This document shows positions 1 to 8,309 of a stretch of DNA of 64,000 nucleotides, in pieces. The notes under the pieces are model-generated. The model was not told where the DNA came from. It did not search any database and saw nothing but the letters and a program-made list of their open reading frames with translations. The stretch's first letter is position 1; every line of letters starts with the position of its first letter. The DNA is from Pelagovum pacificum (GTDB taxonomy: Bacteria > Pseudomonadota > Alphaproteobacteria > Rhodobacterales > Rhodobacteraceae). The DNA is taken from positions 1,860,001-1,924,000 of the forward strand of contig NZ_CP065915.1 in NCBI RefSeq assembly GCF_016134045.1, read 5' to 3'. The position numbers were made by a program, and so were the translations under genes.

Positions 1-645
1 GTGGACAAAGCCGGACGCGAGTCGTTCGACCTGATCCTGATGGACATCAGTATGCCCGTGCTCGACGGGCGCGGGGCCACACGGGCAATCCGCACCGGTG
101 ACGGACCCTCCGCGCGGGCGCCGATCGTGGCTCTGACCGCGAACGCGATGGCCGAAGAGCAGGAGGATTTCCTCACCGATGGCATGAACGACATCCTCAC
201 CAAGCCGCTGAGCCGTGCGGCCCTGTCTCGCGTGCTGGCGGAGCATGTCGGGCAGGCGATGCCGGACGAGGACGATCACGTCAGTCCGGTGGTGGCGAAC
301 TCCTACCTGGACGACCTGCGCGAGACACTCGGGGTCGAGGCGCTGACTCGGCTGCTGGCGCGCTTCACGCTGGAAGTCGAGAGGGTCATCGGGGAACTCA
401 CGGTCGACCCGAAACCCGAGGCGGATGAGATCGCGCAGCGGGCCCACCGGGTCGCCGGCAGCGCCGCGACCTTTGGGGCGGTTGGCCTTCGGGAGTTGTT
501 GATCGAGATCGAATCCGTCGCCCGCGAAGGCGACCGGGAGCTGCTCAACGACAAGATCGCCCTGCTTCCCGCGATGTGGGAGCTCACGCGCAACGCCCTC
601 GCCACCGAACGCCGCGCAAGCGAGCGCGAGGACGTCTCGGGCTGA
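1..645 (+). CDS. Hybrid sensor kinase, C-terminal part (receiver + Hpt), cut by window start
   Basis: Only the end of the gene is present; the frame is open at base 1, so the GTG there is not the start. The visible 214 residues hold most of a response-regulator receiver domain (phospho-acceptor Asp about residue 15 in LILMDISMP, conserved Lys about 69 in LTKPLS) followed by a histidine phosphotransfer domain with the acceptor His about residue 149 in AHRVAGSAATFG. This order is typical of tripartite hybrid kinases (kinase-receiver-Hpt) that feed a phosphorelay. It lies next to polysaccharide export and glycosyltransferase genes, so control of exopolysaccharide or biofilm is plausible, but that is inference from position only. 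Confidence 0.85.
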   Translation: MDKAGRESFDLILMDISMPVLDGRGATRAIRTGDGPSARAPIVALTANAMAEEQEDFLTDGMNDILTKPLSRAALSRVLAEHVGQAMPDEDDHVSPVVANSYLDDLRETLGVEALTRLLARFTLEVERVIGELTVDPKPEADEIAQRAHRVAGSAATFGAVGLRELLIEIESVAREGDRELLNDKIALLPAMWELTRNALATERRASEREDVSG

Positions 646-658
646 GGTGGCGGCGGGG

Positions 659-1858
659 TCAGAACCTCAGCACGCCGAGAATGCGCCCGACTTCGCCCAC
701 GTTGGTGACTGTGCTGTCGTAGCAGGCGATGGAGTCGCCCGGCAGCAGGAACGGGTCGTAGTCGTCCCTGTCGGCGCGGCGCAGCAAGTCCTCGATGTCG
801 CGTTCGATGACCACCGACACCCCCGTGATCGGGTTGCGCGAGAACAGGACGGAGGAGCGGTTCGCACTGGTCGCGCGGGCGCCGCCAACGCAGTTCGTGT
901 CGATGACCGCCTGAAGGTAGCGGGTCCCGTAGGGCACTTCGCGCACGTCCCGGCCGATGGCTGAGGGGGCGTTGCCGGTCGCGGGCTGTGTCAGGTTCGA
1001 CAGGAACAGCGACACGCCGGGCGGGCTGATCGGGCTCGGTCGCATCAGGTCTTCCTGGAAGCAACCACGGCTCGGCACGTGTACCTCGTCGCCGGTGATC
1101 AGCATGATGTCGACGGCGTTCTGCCCGTCGAAGACGCCACGCATGTCGAGCGTGTAGAGCGTTCCGCCCCGGCGCACCTCGACGGCAGATATGTCGGCAT
1201 CGGGTCGGACGCCGCCCGCCGCGCGCAGCGCCGCCGAGAGGTTGCGCCCCTCGGTCGATGCACCCATCGCAGCCTGCCGGCGGTCGTCGATCTGGTCGCC
1301 GGGCACGCCGCCGATCTCGACCGCGCGCGGCTCGAACACCGCGCCGGCGACGCCGACGGTGACCGACGCGAAGTCAGCCACCCGGACGGAGATCCGCGGC
1401 ATGTCGCTGTAGAAGTCCCCGGCCAGGAGTCGGTTGGCGATCTCGGATTCGATCTCGCCGGTCGAGCGTCCCTGCGCGGCGATCGGTGACAGGAACGGCA
1501 GCTTGATCGTGCCATCGCGCGAGACGACGTAGTCGCCGCTGAAGGTCTCGTCCTCGCCGACGCGAATGTCGATCAGGTCGTTGCGGGTGATCCGCTCGCC
1601 GCGAAGCGACACGGCGGCGAGGCCACTGCCCTTGCCGTCCTCGCCGCCCCGTGGCGGAGCCGTGCATTTCTCTGCGTTCAGAGCGGGCGAGCGCAAGAAT
1701 TCCGCCTCCGCACGCGTGACATGCGGAGTGCGGTACTGCGCCTGGTAACCGCCGCCGGAATCGACCGGTTCGAGGTTGTCGGGCGGGTCGATGGCAGCGC
1801 AGCCGACCAGCGACAGGGCCGCGATGACGGCCGTGGAATGACGAAGTGCCTGCAACAT
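659..1858 (-). CDS. Polysaccharide export outer-membrane lipoprotein (Wza/KpsD-like)
   Basis: 399 residues. The N-terminus is a lipoprotein signal peptide with lipobox LVGC at residues 17-20, so the mature protein starts with Cys20 and is probably anchored in the outer membrane. A Poly_export domain follows (LRGERITRNDLIDIRVGEDETF..., then GDYVVSRDGTIKLPFL), with SLBB-like beta-grasp segments after it. Proteins of this family form the outer-membrane channel for capsule or exopolysaccharide. It is convergent with the sensor kinase fragment and divergent from the flippase at 2061, which supports one surface-polysaccharide locus. No Wzc/Wzb partner lies inside the window. Confidence 0.85.
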   Translation of the reverse strand: MLQALRHSTAVIAALSLVGCAAIDPPDNLEPVDSGGGYQAQYRTPHVTRAEAEFLRSPALNAEKCTAPPRGGEDGKGSGLAAVSLRGERITRNDLIDIRVGEDETFSGDYVVSRDGTIKLPFLSPIAAQGRSTGEIESEIANRLLAGDFYSDMPRISVRVADFASVTVGVAGAVFEPRAVEIGGVPGDQIDDRRQAAMGASTEGRNLSAALRAAGGVRPDADISAVEVRRGGTLYTLDMRGVFDGQNAVDIMLITGDEVHVPSRGCFQEDLMRPSPISPPGVSLFLSNLTQPATGNAPSAIGRDVREVPYGTRYLQAVIDTNCVGGARATSANRSSVLFSRNPITGVSVVIERDIEDLLRRADRDDYDPFLLPGDSIACYDSTVTNVGEVGRILGVLRF

Positions 1859-2060
1859 CTGGGCTTTTGTCCCAATCTGCTCTTTTGCCCATTGATAGGG
1901 GCAACTCGCCCTCCGGTCGAGGGAGCGTAGGGCCGGTGCATCCTATCCGTTCGGATATGATGCAACTCGGTTGCGGCACGAACCTGTCCGGGGGTGGCCA
2001 GGACCGCGCAAGGGTCCGGCGTTAAAACAGATTTCGTTAACCCTAACCGGATCTGCAAAC

Positions 2061-3296
2061 ATGACCGCCCAACGCCAGACATCCCGTATCGGCCGCAACC
2101 TGCTGGCCTACGGCGCATCCGAAGTCGCCGCCAAGGCGACCCGGCTTCTGGTCGTCGTCTCGGTCGCGCGCTCGCTCGAGCCGGCGCAGATCGGGATCGC
2201 CGCAGCGGCCATCGCCGCCGGCGACATCCTGAAGTCCCAGACCGAGAACGGGGTCGGCCAGCGCATCATCGCCGCGCCCGAACGCGATCTCGCCGCGACC
2301 TGCGCGACCGCGCACCGCATCTTCTGGGCGTGGTGCATCGGGCTGTTCGTGATCCAGTCGATCATCGGGCTGGTGCTGTTCGCGCTCGGCGGGAGCCTGA
2401 TGCTGTTGATGCTGGTCCTGCTTCTGGCCGGCGAATACCTGTTCATGCCGGCGGGCCTCGTGCAGGCGGCGCTGGCGATGCGGGCGGGCAAGCTGCGCCA
2501 GACCGCCGCGATCGCGGGAGGCCAGAATGTCGCTGCGAACCTGATGTCCGCGGCCCTTGCCCTCGCCTGGGCCTCGCCGCTGGCGCTGGTGCTGCCGCGC
2601 CTGCTGACCGCCCCGGGCTGGCTGATCGCGATGCGCCGCCTGCACCGGTGGAGCCCTGACGCAGCCGCGCCGCGCGCGCCGCTGAAGCCGTTCTTCAGCT
2701 TCGGCTGGGCGGTCCTCGGCGTCGAAGTCGTGAAGGCGCTGCGTCTGCAGGCCGACAAGGTGATCGTCGGGACGCTCATGGGGGCCGAGGCGCTCGGACT
2801 GTACTTCATGGCGTTCAACGCCGGTCTCAGCCTCGCCGGATCATTCTCCATCGCTTTCTCGACCGTTCTGTTCCCGCATCTCTGTGCCAGCGAGGACCGC
2901 AACCAGGCGCTGCGGCAGAGCATCCTGCTGGCGATCGGACTGATCTCCCCGGCCGTCGTGGCCCAGGCGCTGCTGGCCCCGGTCTACGTGCCGATCCTGT
3001 TCGGAGACGGGTACGGGGACCTGCATCGAGTGGTTTCGATCCTCTGCCTCGTCGCGATCCCGACGACGCTCTGGTCTGCTGCCGCCGGCTGGCTGCGGGC
3101 CAGCGGCAATGCCCGCGCCGAGTTCGCCGCCACGACGCTTCTGACGCTCGCCCTCATGGCCAACACCGCGCTGCTCGCGCCGCTCGGCCTGCAGGCGGTC
3201 GCCACCGGCTACGCCCTCGTCGCGACGATCGTCATGGTCGGCGCGTCCATTCCCGCCCTGAACGCGGCCTTTGGCCGCCCGCTCGCCGAGGTCTGA
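2061..3296 (+). CDS. Oligosaccharide flippase / lipopolysaccharide biosynthesis protein (Wzx/MOP family)
   Basis: 411 residues from the ATG at 2061; an upstream in-frame start at 1971 would add a non-conserved 30-residue tail. The protein is almost entirely hydrophobic helices, about twelve, with the family pattern: N-terminal NLLAYGASEVAAKATRLLVVVSVARSLEPAQIG, internal repeats, and a charged loop around LRLQADKVIVGTLMGAEALGLYF that is typical of polysaccharide flippases. It would move lipid-linked repeat units across the inner membrane. It ends 4 bp before the next glycosyltransferase start, so the cluster 2061-6247 is probably one transcript. The donor glycan is unknown. Confidence 0.85.
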   Translation: MTAQRQTSRIGRNLLAYGASEVAAKATRLLVVVSVARSLEPAQIGIAAAAIAAGDILKSQTENGVGQRIIAAPERDLAATCATAHRIFWAWCIGLFVIQSIIGLVLFALGGSLMLLMLVLLLAGEYLFMPAGLVQAALAMRAGKLRQTAAIAGGQNVAANLMSAALALAWASPLALVLPRLLTAPGWLIAMRRLHRWSPDAAAPRAPLKPFFSFGWAVLGVEVVKALRLQADKVIVGTLMGAEALGLYFMAFNAGLSLAGSFSIAFSTVLFPHLCASEDRNQALRQSILLAIGLISPAVVAQALLAPVYVPILFGDGYGDLHRVVSILCLVAIPTTLWSAAAGWLRASGNARAEFAATTLLTLALMANTALLAPLGLQAVATGYALVATIVMVGASIPALNAAFGRPLAEV

Positions 3297-3300
3297 TCCA

Positions 3301-4221
3301 ATGCCCGACATCTCCATCATCATTCCCTGCTACAATGCCGAGGCGACCGTGCTCGACACGCTCGAGAGCCTGAAGCGCCAGACCGTGACCGACTGGGAGG
3401 CGATCTTCGTCGACGACGGCTCGACGGACGGAACCGAAGTCCTGTTGCGACACGCCGCCGAAGTCGACCCGAGGGTTCGCATCGTCCGCAACCCGGGGAA
3501 GGGGCCGAGCGACGCCCGTAACTTCGGCGCGATGCGACTCGCCGAGGGGCAGCTCATCGCCTTCTGCGATGCCGACGACCTCTGGCGTGCCGGAAAGCTG
3601 GCCGAAGTGCGTGACGCGTTCCACGACCCCGCCACCGATGCCGTCTACGGCCGGATCGGGTTCTTCCGGGACACGCCCGCCGATGCGACGGTCTTCTCGA
3701 CCGTGCCGGAGGGAGCGCTGACCATCGACATGCTGCTGGGCGAGAACCCGGTCTGCACGATGTCCAATATCACCCTGCGGCGCGACGTCTTCCGCGCCAG
3801 CGGCGGCTTCGACCGCACCATGGTCCACAACGAGGATCTGGAGTGGCTGATCCGCCTTGTCGGTACCGGCGCGAGGGTCCGTGGCCTTCCACTGCTTCAG
3901 ACGTGGTATCGCACCAGCCTGGGCGGCCTGTCGACCGACCTCGCCGCGATGCGCGAGGGCAGGGCGAGGGCGCTCCGGACGGCGGTTCGCTTCGGCGTCA
4001 CGCCGTCGGGCCGCAGCCACGCGATCCATCATCGCTACCTTGCGCGTCGCGCCCTTCGCCTCGGCGCACCGGGGCGCACGGCGCTCGGTCATGCGATCGC
4101 CGGGCTCGTCCGGAGCCCCTCCGGCTTCTTCTCTCCCGTCCGTCGCGGCGCGCTGACGCTCGCCGCCTCGACCATCGCTTCCCTGCTTCCGCGGTCGCTG
4201 CGCCGCGCCCTGTTCTGCTGA
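3301..4221 (+). CDS. Glycosyltransferase family 2
   Basis: 306 residues from the ATG at 3301, immediately after the flippase stop. GT-A fold signatures: ISIIIPCYNAEATV at the N-terminus, IFVDDGSTDGT (nucleotide-binding Asp residues), ARNFGAMRLAEGQLIAFCDADD with the metal-binding DxD, and later HNEDLEWLIRL, which fits the catalytic base region. The C-terminal 70 residues are basic and partly hydrophobic, suggesting membrane association. It probably adds one sugar to a lipid-linked repeat unit; donor and acceptor cannot be read from sequence. It is followed after 11 bp by a second GT2 with the same layout, possibly an old duplication. Confidence 0.88.
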   Translation: MPDISIIIPCYNAEATVLDTLESLKRQTVTDWEAIFVDDGSTDGTEVLLRHAAEVDPRVRIVRNPGKGPSDARNFGAMRLAEGQLIAFCDADDLWRAGKLAEVRDAFHDPATDAVYGRIGFFRDTPADATVFSTVPEGALTIDMLLGENPVCTMSNITLRRDVFRASGGFDRTMVHNEDLEWLIRLVGTGARVRGLPLLQTWYRTSLGGLSTDLAAMREGRARALRTAVRFGVTPSGRSHAIHHRYLARRALRLGAPGRTALGHAIAGLVRSPSGFFSPVRRGALTLAASTIASLLPRSLRRALFC

Positions 4222-4232
4222 AAGGACCTGTC

Positions 4233-5210
4233 ATGACCTTCGCTTCGATCATCGTTCCCGCCTACAACGTCGCTTCCACCATCGAAGAGACCCTGGCCTC
4301 GCTGCTTGCCCAGACTCACCCGGAATACGAGATCATCGTCGTCGACGATGGCTCGCGCGATGACACGCCAGAGATCGCCACGCGCTTCGCCCGCAACCCC
4401 AAGGTGCGGGTCATCCACCAGCCGAACCGGGGCCTTGCCGGCGCGCGCAACACCGGTATCGCCGCCGCCCGGGGCGAGATCATCGGCTTCTGCGATGCCG
4501 ACGATCACTGGCTGCCCGAAAAGCTGGCCCGCCACGTCGCCCACTTCGAGCGCGCGCCGGAGGTCGGCGTCAGCTATTCCGGCTCCGCGCTGATGGACGA
4601 TGCGGGCCGCCTCACCGGCATGGCGCAGACACCGCGCCTGACCGGCATCGACCCCAGCCTGATCTTCAAGCGCAACCCGATCGGCAACGGATCCGCCGTG
4701 ATGCTGCGCCGCGCGGTGCTGGACGAGATCGCGTTCCGCCCGGCGTCCGAGCCTGCTCGCACCTGCTGGTTCGACGAAAGCTTCCGCCAGTCGGAGGATA
4801 TCGAGTGCTGGCTGCGCATCGCGCTCTCGACCGAGTGGCGGTTCGAGGGCATCGCCGGGGCGCTGACGCGCTACCGCATCAACAGCGGCGGCCTCTCCGC
4901 AGCGACCGATCGTCAGCTTGCCGCGTGGGAGCGGATGGTGGAAAAGCTGGAGCCGCTGAACCCGTCGTTCTTCGAAGTGAACACCCCCGCCGCCCGCGCC
5001 TACCAGCTGCGCTACCTCGCGCGCCGTGCAGTCAGCGACATGGATGGGGCCCGCGCTCTCCGGCTCTGCCGGGCATCCCTGGCGAGTTCCGCGCTGCCGC
5101 TTCTCGAGGATACGGGCAAGACGCTGGTGACCCTCGCGGCCGCCGGTGTGCTCCGTCTGATCGGGGCCGGGAGCATGCGCGCCGCGCTTTCGCTGGCGGG
5201 CGCCCGATGA
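4233..5210 (+). CDS. Glycosyltransferase family 2 (second copy type)
   Basis: 325 residues from the ATG at 4233, preceded by AAAGGA. Motifs: ASIIVPAYNVASTIEETL, IIVVDDGSRDDTPEIA, GLAGARNTGIAAARGEIIGFCDADDHW (DxD), and ESFRQSEDIECWLRIA as the probable catalytic acid/base region. The layout matches the preceding GT2. Its stop overlaps the start of the following GT4 in the string ATGA at 5207-5210, which indicates translational coupling. The role is sugar transfer in surface polysaccharide assembly; specificity is unknown. Confidence 0.88.
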   Translation: MTFASIIVPAYNVASTIEETLASLLAQTHPEYEIIVVDDGSRDDTPEIATRFARNPKVRVIHQPNRGLAGARNTGIAAARGEIIGFCDADDHWLPEKLARHVAHFERAPEVGVSYSGSALMDDAGRLTGMAQTPRLTGIDPSLIFKRNPIGNGSAVMLRRAVLDEIAFRPASEPARTCWFDESFRQSEDIECWLRIALSTEWRFEGIAGALTRYRINSGGLSAATDRQLAAWERMVEKLEPLNPSFFEVNTPAARAYQLRYLARRAVSDMDGARALRLCRASLASSALPLLEDTGKTLVTLAAAGVLRLIGAGSMRAALSLAGAR

Positions 5211-6247
5211 GCCTGCCGCGGGTCCTGCACCTCGTCGACGATACGACGGCCGGCGGCGTGATGCGGGTGATCGAGCACATCCGCACCTCGCCCGACCTCG
5301 CCCGGTCCGCCCGACATGACGTGCTGAGTGTCACGCGCGGCGCACTTCGGTGGGAGCGTCTCGGGGCCGACGTGATCGTCTCGCACCTGGCGGTCAGCTG
5401 GCGCTCCCTCCCGGCGCTCGCGCTGCTGCGCGCGCGGCATCCGCGAACGCCCCTCGTCCACGTGGAACACAGCTACACCGAGGCTTTCGTTGCGGAGAAC
5501 GTCCCCAGTTCCCGCCGCTTCCACCTGCTGCTGCGGACGGCGTTTGCCCTGTTCGACCGGGTCGTCGCGGTGAGCGAGGCCCAAGGCCGCTGGCTGACAA
5601 CGCGACGTCTCGTCAGTGCGGGCCGCCTCGCGGTCATCCGCTCCTGCGTGGACCTCACCCGGTTCCGGCAGCTGGCGCAGCCGGCGGGCAGGGTAGGGGT
5701 GATCGGAGCGATCGGCCGCCTCGACCGGCAGAAGGGCTTCGATCTGCTGATCGAGGCCTTTCGCCAGGTCGACGACGCCTCGCTCGAGCTGCGGATCATC
5801 GGAGAAGGCCCTGAGCTCGGGGCCCTTCGTGACCTGGCGGCGGGCGATCCTCGCATCCGCTTCATGGGGTTCGCCGCTGACCCGGCCGCCGCGATGGCCG
5901 ACATCGACGCCGTCGTGATGCCGTCCCGCTGGGAGGCCTACGGCATCGTCGCGATCGAGGCGCTGGCAGCCCGGCGCCCCCTTTTGGTCAACCGGGTCGA
6001 CGGCCTCATCGACCACCTCGAACTCGGGGCAATCCCGGTTGGTGCGAATTCAGTCGTGGCTTGGCGCGATGCGATCTCAAGCTTGTCAGTCAGCGGAGAG
6101 GCATCTTCCTATCGCGCAAGCGAGATGCTCGAAAAGACTTTCACGAGCCGCTGGGCAACCCTCGTCGGTGACCTTGTGCGTCTCACGCCTAGCGGTGCCC
6201 GGACATCCGGACGCGAGTGCTCATTTGCGGGTTGTCCGCCCACGTAG
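5207..6247 (+). CDS. Glycosyltransferase family 4 (GT-B)
   Basis: 346 residues from the ATG overlapping the previous stop. N-terminal RVLHLVDDTTAGGVMRVIEH matches the GT4 glycine-rich start. The C-terminal domain has IGAIGRLDRQKGFDLLIEAF, IGEGPELGALRDLA and the donor-site motif PSRWEAYGIVAIEALAARRPLLV (E-x7-E). It is a retaining GT-B enzyme for a nucleotide-sugar donor. From about base 6040 codon choice becomes less GC-rich and the tail (after the conserved fold) is not family-like, as if the 3' end had been replaced or eroded at the edge of the polysaccharide locus. Confidence 0.87.
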   Translation: MSLPRVLHLVDDTTAGGVMRVIEHIRTSPDLARSARHDVLSVTRGALRWERLGADVIVSHLAVSWRSLPALALLRARHPRTPLVHVEHSYTEAFVAENVPSSRRFHLLLRTAFALFDRVVAVSEAQGRWLTTRRLVSAGRLAVIRSCVDLTRFRQLAQPAGRVGVIGAIGRLDRQKGFDLLIEAFRQVDDASLELRIIGEGPELGALRDLAAGDPRIRFMGFAADPAAAMADIDAVVMPSRWEAYGIVAIEALAARRPLLVNRVDGLIDHLELGAIPVGANSVVAWRDAISSLSVSGEASSYRASEMLEKTFTSRWATLVGDLVRLTPSGARTSGRECSFAGCPPT

Positions 6248-6606
6248 CGCGGTGCACTGGCCAACAGTTGAGGCCGCGCCATAACTTTCAAATGACGTGC
6301 CGCAGCTCCGATCCGGGCAGCGGCATGGCATGTCGCTTCCTCACTGCCGGCACTGACCGTTTTGGAGTGTCCTGCTAGGACCATGCTTCAGAGGCGCGTC
6401 GCGCCCCTGCAGTGCAATAGATAAATTCGATCCCGCACACGACGCCACGATCATCGAGGCGCGGCAATTCGTTGAGATGTGTAGCCTTGGAATGTCTCGC
6501 CAGACATATCCACGTCAGGCTGGTACAGGAGACTCTAGATCCGAGCCTCGGACGCGGTCCGCAAGCTTGAAAAGGGGTTCGAGCCCCTCACCACCCACCA
6601 TTCCCG
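6248..6606. other. Gene-poor stretch at the end of the polysaccharide locus
   Basis: About 360 bases without a credible gene. Base composition looks less GC-rich than the flanking genes. Small open frames here lack a ribosome site and codon bias. It holds a hairpin CGGAC-GCG-GTCCG at 6549-6561 and the orphan tRNA 3' end described separately. No integrase or transposase remnant could be recognised. Confidence 0.5.
6573..6600 (+). other. Orphan tRNA 3' end (T arm, acceptor 3' strand, CCA)
   Basis: The bases read as tRNA positions 49-76: GGGG-TTCGAGC-CCC(T) forms a T stem and standard 7-base T loop, then ACCACCC as acceptor 3' strand, discriminator A and encoded CCA. The spacing matches the intact tRNA-Asp genes at 7558 and 9342. 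The matching 5' acceptor strand (GGGTGGT) is absent for at least 150 bases on either side, so this is not a complete tRNA. Upstream, CTCTAGA at about 6531-6537 looks like an anticodon loop with U33 and a CUA anticodon, but its stem does not pair. Best read as a decayed tRNA or a tRNA-derived attachment-site remnant. Confidence 0.45.
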
Positions 6607-7365
6607 TCAGCTCAGTCGCCGGAAATGCCGGCTTTGCCATGTCGGCCAGCCAAGCATCTGGCTCACCGTCATGAACCGCATGCCCCGCTGGCGCAGTGCG
6701 TCGAGCGTGGCCGGCATCGCGGCGATCGTTCCGGCGTGGATGTCGTGGCTCAGGATGATGGCGCCCGGACGGCAGCCCGAGACGATACGGTTGGCAACGA
6801 CATTCGCGCCCGGCCGCCGCCAGTCCTGCGGATCGACCGACCAGAGTACGGTCGGCAGGCGTCGGGATTCGTGCAGCATCGACCGCTGCCGCCGCGAGAA
6901 GGCGCCGTAGGGCGGGCGGAAGGTGACGGGCGGGCGGCCGGTGATCTGGTAGATCGCGTTGGTCGTGGCGTCGATCTCGGCCATCACGTTCTGGTCCGAG
7001 CGCCGGTCGAGGAACGGGTGCGACCATGAATGGTTGCCGATCTCGTGGCCTTCGGCAGCGATGCGGCGGACGATTTCGGGCCAGCGCACGACCCGGTTGC
7101 CGATCAGGAAGAAGGTCGCCTTGATATTGCGCTGGCGCAGGATGTTCAGGAGCTGCGGCGTCAGCGTCGGGTGCGGCCCGTCGTCGAAGGTCATCGCGAC
7201 CGTCGGCTGTTGCGTGCGCACCGCCGTGACGGTTGCGGCTTCGTTGTGAACGATGTCGTCAGGCAAGGCGATGATCCCCTGCGCGGCGGCATACTCGGGA
7301 ATGGCAGACAAGGCGAGAGCGCTTGCCGCCGAGGACAGAAATGTCCGGCGATCGATAAGGTTCAA
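6607..7365 (-). CDS. Polysaccharide deacetylase family protein (NodB homology), Tat-exported
   Basis: Catalytic NodB features: TVAMTFDDGPHPTLTPQLL (catalytic Asp and metal Asp), IGNHSWSHPFLDRRS (metal-binding H-x3-H type), FRPPYGAFSRRQ and ILSHDIHAGT. The enzyme removes N- or O-acetyl groups from a polysaccharide or peptidoglycan sugar in the periplasm. The N-terminus contains a twin-arginine signal (DRRTFLSSAASALALSA). I chose the TTG at 7365 (MNLIDRRTFLSS) because a GGGGG Shine-Dalgarno lies 7 bases upstream and it leaves a normal short Tat n-region; ATG 7386 or 7449 would give longer N-termini. Whether it acts on the neighbouring polysaccharide is unknown. Confidence 0.85.
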   Translation of the reverse strand: MNLIDRRTFLSSAASALALSAIPEYAAAQGIIALPDDIVHNEAATVTAVRTQQPTVAMTFDDGPHPTLTPQLLNILRQRNIKATFFLIGNRVVRWPEIVRRIAAEGHEIGNHSWSHPFLDRRSDQNVMAEIDATTNAIYQITGRPPVTFRPPYGAFSRRQRSMLHESRRLPTVLWSVDPQDWRRPGANVVANRIVSGCRPGAIILSHDIHAGTIAAMPATLDALRQRGMRFMTVSQMLGWPTWQSRHFRRLS

Positions 7366-7510
7366 TGGAATGTCCCCCCAGGACATCAGGCAGTCAGGCG
7401 TGACAAGAAAGCGCCCGCGAATCGCCACCGGGCAACTTGATTCGCGCACGCTGCATGAATTGACGGACGGGCCGCGGCAGGAACGTCACGCAAACCGTGA
7501 TCTTTCCTGC

Positions 7511-7539
7511 TTGACCCTGCCGGGAGCCGGGCCTAGAAA
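7511..7539 (+). promoter_or_regulatory. Sigma-70-type promoter of first tRNA-Asp
   Basis: TTGACC at 7511-7516, a 17-base spacer and TAGAAA at 7534-7539 place a start point about 12 bases before the tRNA 5' end. The second tRNA-Asp has the same architecture (TTGACG-N17-TAGACG), which supports both calls. Confidence 0.6.
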
Positions 7540-7557
7540 CCGCGCCACGTTCAGAGG

Positions 7558-7634
7558 GCGGTTGTAGCTCAGATGGTTAGAGTACCGGCCTGTCACGCCG
7601 GGGGTCGCGGGTTCGAGCCCCGTCAACCGCGCCA
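7558..7634 (+). tRNA. tRNA-Asp(GTC), copy 1
   Basis: A full cloverleaf of 77 bases: acceptor GCGGTTG pairs with CAACCGC, discriminator G, encoded CCA; anticodon loop CTGTCAC gives anticodon GTC; T loop TTCGAGC. It differs from the copy at 9342 at a single D-loop position (AGATGG against AGTTGG). Confidence 0.97.
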
Positions 7635-7649
7635 CTCTGAACGGTGACA

Positions 7650-7669
7650 GGGCCTCCATTCGGGGGCCC
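7650..7669 (+). terminator. Hairpin terminator after tRNA-Asp copy 1
   Basis: GGGCCTCC-ATTC-GGGGGCCC forms an 8-bp stem (one G-T pair) with a 4-base loop, followed by TTATCTT. It lies 15 bases after the tRNA and just before the convergent GNAT gene stop, so it may serve both strands. Confidence 0.6.
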
Positions 7670-7674
7670 TTATC

Positions 7675-8235
7675 TTATCCCGAGTGGCGATCGCCGTCCT
7701 GTCGACGGGCTTCGTGCTCCCGCGCGAGGATCGACATGATCCAGTCGTCGACCCATGACCCTTCAACGCACGCAGCGTCCCGTTCGGTGCATTCGTGAAC
7801 GAAGCCGCAGGACTCGTAGCAGCGGATCGCCCGCGTATTCGTGGCCAGCACGCGCAGATCGACCCGGTGCAGCCCGAGCGGGCCGAACGCATCGTCGAGC
7901 GCCAGCACGATCGCGCGCCGCCCGATGCCCTGGCCGAGGAAAGCGCTCGAGAACAGCCCGATGCCGAGCCGCGCGCGTCCGTCTACTACCGACAGGCTGT
8001 GCAGCCGCAGATGCCCCACCGCCGTGCCGTCACGCTCGATGATCCGCGCATAGGGCTGCGCCTGCATCCACGCGACCCAGTCGCGAGAGGCCGCGAAGCT
8101 CCGCTCGGGCAGATTTGCGGGATCGCCACCGTACATCCGGACGATCTCCGGTTCGGGCGGGTAGGCGGCGTGAATCGCCGCGTCCGCCTCCGCGACATCG
8201 CGCAGAGTCACGGTAGGGCTCGGGGCAGGCGGCAT
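7675..8235 (-). CDS. GNAT family N-acetyltransferase
   Basis: 186 residues. The GNAT core is visible: AVGHLRLHSLSVVDGRARLGIGLFSSAFLGQGIGRRAIVLALDDAF, where GQGIGRRA is the acetyl-CoA pyrophosphate loop (Q/R-x-x-G-x-G/A), then LHRVDLRVLATNTRAIRCYESCGF, the strand 5-helix 4 region typical of RimJ/RimL-like members. The enzyme transfers an acetyl group from acetyl-CoA to an amine; the acceptor (ribosomal protein N-terminus, small amine or drug) is not predictable. It lies alone between the two tRNA-Asp genes and is divergent from the permease at 8310. Confidence 0.85.
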   Translation of the reverse strand: MPPAPSPTVTLRDVAEADAAIHAAYPPEPEIVRMYGGDPANLPERSFAASRDWVAWMQAQPYARIIERDGTAVGHLRLHSLSVVDGRARLGIGLFSSAFLGQGIGRRAIVLALDDAFGPLGLHRVDLRVLATNTRAIRCYESCGFVHECTERDAACVEGSWVDDWIMSILAREHEARRQDGDRHSG

Positions 8236-8309
8236 GATGTCGGTCCTCGTCGGCTCGGACTGCAGGATACGGGCTGCCGGCGCGCATTGCCCGCAGAAAG
8301 GATCACGTC

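Noticed and set aside
6480..6600. A complete tRNA or a permuted two-piece tmRNA at the CCA-ending fragment
   Set aside because: No 5' acceptor strand (GGGTGGT) exists upstream or downstream, the anticodon-like stem does not pair, and no tmRNA coding piece follows; only the 3' fragment is supportable.
7450..7500. Longer polysaccharide deacetylase start at 7449
   Set aside because: It would place about 28 residues before the twin-arginine motif, which is atypical, and lacks a Shine-Dalgarno sequence.
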